64,000 nt of DNA from an uncultured Chlamydiae bacterium (GTDB lineage: Bacteria > Chlamydiota > Chlamydiia > Chlamydiales > SM23-39): contig CAITMJ010000018.1 of the NCBI GenBank assembly GCA_903893545.1, positions 124,001-188,000 on the forward strand, given 5' to 3'. Under the pieces are notes generated by a model. It worked only from the letters and a program-made list of their open reading frames with translations. It made no database searches and was not told the DNA's origin. Made by a program: the position numbers and the translations under genes. The number at the start of each line of letters is the position of its first letter. Position 1 is the stretch's first letter. This document shows, piece after piece, positions 60,637 to 64,000 of the stretch.

Positions 60637-61712
60637 TCTCCACAATCTATTTTACCGACAAAAGTAGCACCCTTCCTCCCCAAGAAAAGAGCTGTAGCGA
60701 GACGGTCAAAAAAGTCGCTTCCTTCGCCTATGAAAGCTTTCGATGTTGCGTAGAGCGGCTCATCATGACCGCCCTTTATCCGGCGCAAAGCTCCGTTCTT
60801 AAAGAATGTGCCCCAATCATCAGACAATGCGATCCTGAATTTTCCGATTGTAGAACCAGAGAATTAGAAAATTATCGAGAGCAACTATTCCAAGATCTCA
60901 AACCCCTAGGTTTTATGATCCAGGAGCTCTATTTGGAAAAAGACGGCCAACGCCTGAATGGACTACTCATTGGAAAGACATCTACCTTCGACAATCAAAA
61001 GTGGGTCTTGCAGGCGATTGGAAGCGGAGAGTCGATTGAACACGGCCTCAAGATATTTGCAAGAACGTATGCAGAGATCGATTACAATGTCTTACTCGTC
61101 AATAATCCGGGCATTGGGAAAAGCGAAGGATTTGCAACACCTCAAACCATCGGAGAGTGCCAAGAGACGGCTATTCGCTTTCTCGAAGAGCATATGCGGG
61201 CAAAAAAAATCATCTTAAGCGGGTTTTGTATCGGGGGCGCAGCAATCGGACAAGCGATCTTAACCCATCCATTTCAACAAAGCTCTGTCGATTATCTAGT
61301 CATCGATCAAGCGGCCTTTAGCAGCGTGACAGAGATCGTTGCCCATCACGAGCAAGGATGCCTTCCAAAATCGTTTGTAAATCGAGTGATTTCTTGGACT
61401 GACCTCGAAATGGACAATAAACTCTCTGCCGAGAAATTGACAAAATTAGGGATTTCTCAAGCGATCATCCACCCTGAAAAAGATCAAATGGTGCCTACTT
61501 CAGTATCTCTTTGGGCCCAATTGCAAGAATTGGGGAAGAAGGAAAATCAATCGTTTCATTCTACCGGAATCGGCCATAACTCTCTTCGAGCAATGGTTAA
61601 AAAATCGACGGAAATCATCCAGCAGTGGGAAAATGGGAAAATCGAATCCGACCCGCCTAAAGAGGAATATCTTTTTCGTGTAGGTCTTGAAGACTTCCCC
61701 GATTTTGATTAA
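60633..61712 (+). CDS. Alpha/beta hydrolase with cysteine nucleophile, CHLPS-like
   Basis: 359 residues from a GTG overlapping the M91-like stop. Fold motifs: VLLVNNPGIGKSEGF (oxyanion region), nucleophile elbow LSGFCIGGAAIG with Cys199 instead of Ser, acid D284 in HPEKDQMVP and base H315 in GIGHNSL. The NPG/GKS.G motif is like the chlamydial 'CHLPS' (DUF818) proteins and SidB-type Legionella effectors, though I could not verify that. The N-terminal ~90 residues contain many cysteines. A Cys nucleophile is typical of dienelactone hydrolases; activity here is unproved. Confidence 0.65.
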   Translation: MISTIYFTDKSSTLPPQEKSCSETVKKVASFAYESFRCCVERLIMTALYPAQSSVLKECAPIIRQCDPEFSDCRTRELENYREQLFQDLKPLGFMIQELYLEKDGQRLNGLLIGKTSTFDNQKWVLQAIGSGESIEHGLKIFARTYAEIDYNVLLVNNPGIGKSEGFATPQTIGECQETAIRFLEEHMRAKKIILSGFCIGGAAIGQAILTHPFQQSSVDYLVIDQAAFSSVTEIVAHHEQGCLPKSFVNRVISWTDLEMDNKLSAEKLTKLGISQAIIHPEKDQMVPTSVSLWAQLQELGKKENQSFHSTGIGHNSLRAMVKKSTEIIQQWENGKIESDPPKEEYLFRVGLEDFPDFD

Positions 61713-64000
61713 TTGAGGCCTGGCTCTGGATTGGGGTTGACAAGTGGCAGTTTCGCAGGCGCCGGAGGAGGCGTTTTGCGCTGCAACTCATCGGCAGCTT
61801 TTACGCGGCCCCGTTTTGTCTCGGTATCCCAGGTTCCTGCCATGATCTCTTTGACGTCCGTTGCGTCGAGAGTCTCAAATTCCATGAGCATGTCAGCCAT
61901 GAGCTGCACTTTGTCCCGGTTCTCTTCGAGAATTTCAAGAGCGCGGCGGTGACCTTCATCGACGAGCTTACGCACTTCTTTATCGATGCGCTCTGCCGTT
62001 TCATTGGAGTAGTTCTTTGTCTGATAGCCAGGCATGCCGAGATATTGACCAGATTCACTTCTCTCATCATAGGAGACCATACCGAGTTCATCGCTCATAC
62101 CCCATTCACAAACCATGCTGCGGGCAATTTTCGTCGCCTGCATGATGTCGTGCTGCGCGCCGGAGGACATGTCTTTGACAAAGATCTCTTCTGCTGCGCG
62201 GCCGCCCATGAGGACGACGAGTTGGTCGACGATTTCATTGCGCCAGTAGCTGAGGCGATTTTTCTTCGGCATGAAATGGGTCGCGCCGAGAGAAAATCCG
62301 CGAGGAATAATGGTTACTTTATCAACAGGATCGCTGTATTTGACGATGAGACCCGCAATCGCGTGGCCCGATTCGTGGAACGCTGTCGTTCTCTTTTCAT
62401 TTTCGTCCATCTCAAGGCTGCGTCGCTCTTTTCCGTAGCGCACTTTATCACAGGCTTCTTTGACCTCAACTTGCGTCACTGCAGAGCGGCCATTTCTGGC
62501 AGCGAGAAGCGCGGCTTCATTGAGAATATTTTCAAGATCTGCACCAGAACATCCAGGCGTGCTGCGAGCTATATCCGTTAGGTCTACGGAAGAGTCGACC
62601 TTAATGCGCCGAGCATGGACTTTTAGAATTTCTAAACGCCCTTTGATATCTGGTAAATCAAGCGCAACGCGTCGATCAAAACGACCGGGGCGAAGAAGCG
62701 CGCGATCGAGGATATCGGGCCGGTTGGTCGCTGCGACGAGGATAACGCCCTCTTTTGTATCGAATCCATCCATCTCTACGAGAAGTTGGTTGAGCGTCTG
62801 TTCCCGTTCGTCATGTCCACCGCCAATTCCTGCGCCGCGATGACGGCCTACCGCATCGATCTCATCCATGAAAATGATGCAAGGAGCATTCTTTTTGGCC
62901 GTATCGAACATATCTCGAATTCGGCTTGCACCAACGCCGACGAACATCTCGACAAAATCAGAGCCGGAGATCGAAAAGAAGGGGCGATCGGCTTCGCCGG
63001 CAACCGCTTTTGCGATCAAGGTTTTTCCAGTTCCCGGCGGCCCTACAAGAAGAACGCCTTTCGGGATACGGGCGCCAAGCGCGGTAAATTTCTGCGGATC
63101 TTTTAAGAAGTCGACAATTTCTTTGAGCTCTTCTTTGGCCTCATCTGCACCGGCGACGTCTTTAAACGTCACTTTGTTTTGTTCTTTGGTCATGAGCTTA
63201 GCAGGAGACTTACCAAAGTTCATGGCAGAAGATCCTACGCCTTTCATTTGGCGCGAAAAGATAAAATAGAGGAAGAGGATGACCATCAATACGGGGAGAA
63301 TCGTAAAGAGGTAGCTGAAGTAATTTGGCGATGGTTCTTGGCTTTTGAATGTCTTTTCCAAGACAGTATTGCGAGGCTGGTCAGGAGCGCGGTAGCTTAA
63401 GCCTTTATTCGCATCAAAGCTTTCCCATTCTTGCTTGGCCTGCGCAAACCAGTGCCCGTAGACTTCCGGATCTTGTTTTTCAAGAGCGCGGGTCGATAGT
63501 TCCTGATTGTTAAAATACCAGCTGACATTGGCCATTTTCTGGCGAGATTTATCAAGAAGCGCTTCATTTTTCTCGAGATCTGTTGTCACCTGTCCATACT
63601 GTTGCAAATCCTCGACATAACTTCTGACGCTGCGGAGTTGCGATAAACGGACGCCATCTTGCTCTCGGCCCAAGTCATCGAGCATTTGAGCAATTTGACT
63701 ATAGGTCGACTGATAGAGAACAACTTGCTGAACAGGAGAGCTGGTAGCTCCTTTTTGGACAGCTAGGACTAGGTTTTTTAGTTCCCCTTTCATCGATTCG
63801 CTGCCGATTCCAAGAGAAGGCGACCGGAGAAGAGCGAGAAGATCGCTGAGTTCTTTGCGAACAGTGTCTACATTCTCATCGGTTGAATTCATCTGCGCGG
63901 CGCTAAGAGCTGCTTTTACAACAGCCATTGTGACGATATCGCGATCCGTTATATTCCGAACGACAATAGAACTTTGGCGATCAGGGGTATCATAGAGGGA
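61709..64000 (-). CDS. ftsH: Membrane AAA protease FtsH, N-terminus beyond the right edge
   Basis: The frame stays open to base 64000, so the first ATG inside (63928) is probably internal; 763 codons plus stop are visible. Chlamydial FtsH is long, about 900 residues as I recall. Visible domains: a periplasmic region, the second transmembrane helix ([20 protein letters not shown]), AAA ATPase with [25 protein letters not shown] and the SRH, then M41 protease with HESGH ([14 protein letters not shown]). It degrades unneeded membrane and cytosolic proteins. Its stop overlaps the convergent hydrolase gene by 4 bases. Confidence 0.97.
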   Translation of the reverse strand, partial: SLYDTPDRQSSIVVRNITDRDIVTMAVVKAALSAAQMNSTDENVDTVRKELSDLLALLRSPSLGIGSESMKGELKNLVLAVQKGATSSPVQQVVLYQSTYSQIAQMLDDLGREQDGVRLSQLRSVRSYVEDLQQYGQVTTDLEKNEALLDKSRQKMANVSWYFNNQELSTRALEKQDPEVYGHWFAQAKQEWESFDANKGLSYRAPDQPRNTVLEKTFKSQEPSPNYFSYLFTILPVLMVILFLYFIFSRQMKGVGSSAMNFGKSPAKLMTKEQNKVTFKDVAGADEAKEELKEIVDFLKDPQKFTALGARIPKGVLLVGPPGTGKTLIAKAVAGEADRPFFSISGSDFVEMFVGVGASRIRDMFDTAKKNAPCIIFMDEIDAVGRHRGAGIGGGHDEREQTLNQLLVEMDGFDTKEGVILVAATNRPDILDRALLRPGRFDRRVALDLPDIKGRLEILKVHARRIKVDSSVDLTDIARSTPGCSGADLENILNEAALLAARNGRSAVTQVEVKEACDKVRYGKERRSLEMDENEKRTTAFHESGHAIAGLIVKYSDPVDKVTIIPRGFSLGATHFMPKKNRLSYWRNEIVDQLVVLMGGRAAEEIFVKDMSSGAQHDIMQATKIARSMVCEWGMSDELGMVSYDERSESGQYLGMPGYQTKNYSNETAERIDKEVRKLVDEGHRRALEILEENRDKVQLMADMLMEFETLDATDVKEIMAGTWDTETKRGRVKAADELQRKTPPPAPAKLPLVNPNPEPGLN

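Overview
The window looks like chromosome of a member of the Chlamydiae outside the genus Chlamydia (Waddlia/Parachlamydia/Simkania grade). The evidence is (i) type III translocon genes of the LcrH-CopB-CopD kind, (ii) several blocks in the order I recall from Chlamydia trachomatis (M16C protease-htrA-sucD-sucC-ftsY; priA-lysS-cysS-aas; rpmE-prfA-prmC-ffh-rpsP-trmD-rplS-rnhB-gmk-'CT031'-metG; tadA-rpsO-pnp-ftsH), and (iii) many lineage-specific proteins between those blocks. Species cannot be named from sequence alone. No rRNA, tRNA, CRISPR, integrase or insertion sequence was found.

Layout. 0-8 kb: an edge fragment, a FliO-like protein, a hemL-nfeD-like operon on the minus strand, and a translationally coupled tamA-tamB pair for outer-membrane assembly. 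8-14 kb: an accessory, virulence-type segment with two tandem paralogues of unknown function sharing an upstream element, a helical protein with an internal repeat, a translocon operon (unknown, LcrH-type chaperone, CopB-like, CopD-like), an Inc-like bilobed-membrane protein followed by a decayed copy of itself (17-bp deletion), and a basic histone-like protein. 14-26 kb: envelope proteostasis and metabolism (M16C protease, HtrA, an M50 protease/lipoprotein/MFS operon, succinyl-CoA synthetase, FtsY, MsrB-MsrA). A perfect-length 204-bp tandem duplication carrying mirrored arrays of an 8-bp repeat lies between the M50 gene and sucD.

26-36.5 kb: two very large or multi-pass proteins I do not recognise, an exported beta-carbonic anhydrase, two chlamydial hypotheticals leading into priA, a small Inc-like protein, and a kinase-like protein with an S/T-P-rich repeat tail. 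36.5-52.3 kb: core translation genes (lysS, cysS, metG, gmk, trmD, ribosomal proteins, ffh, prfA, prmC), a three-part acyltransferase-ACP-acyl ligase, and an omega-like small protein behind gmk. 52.4-64 kb: a probable pseudo-rhomboid behind a divergent palindromic promoter region, tadA, rpsO and pnp separated by a terminator and a long RNA hairpin, an archaeal-type AspRS fused to a YbaK-like editing domain, an M91-like HExxH protein coupled to a Cys-nucleophile alpha/beta hydrolase, and ftsH running off the right edge.

The best candidates for something undescribed are the kinase-like protein beside a small Inc-like protein, the M91-like/hydrolase pair, the translocon-linked Inc-like family, the AspRS-YbaK fusion, and the duplicated 8-mer palindrome.
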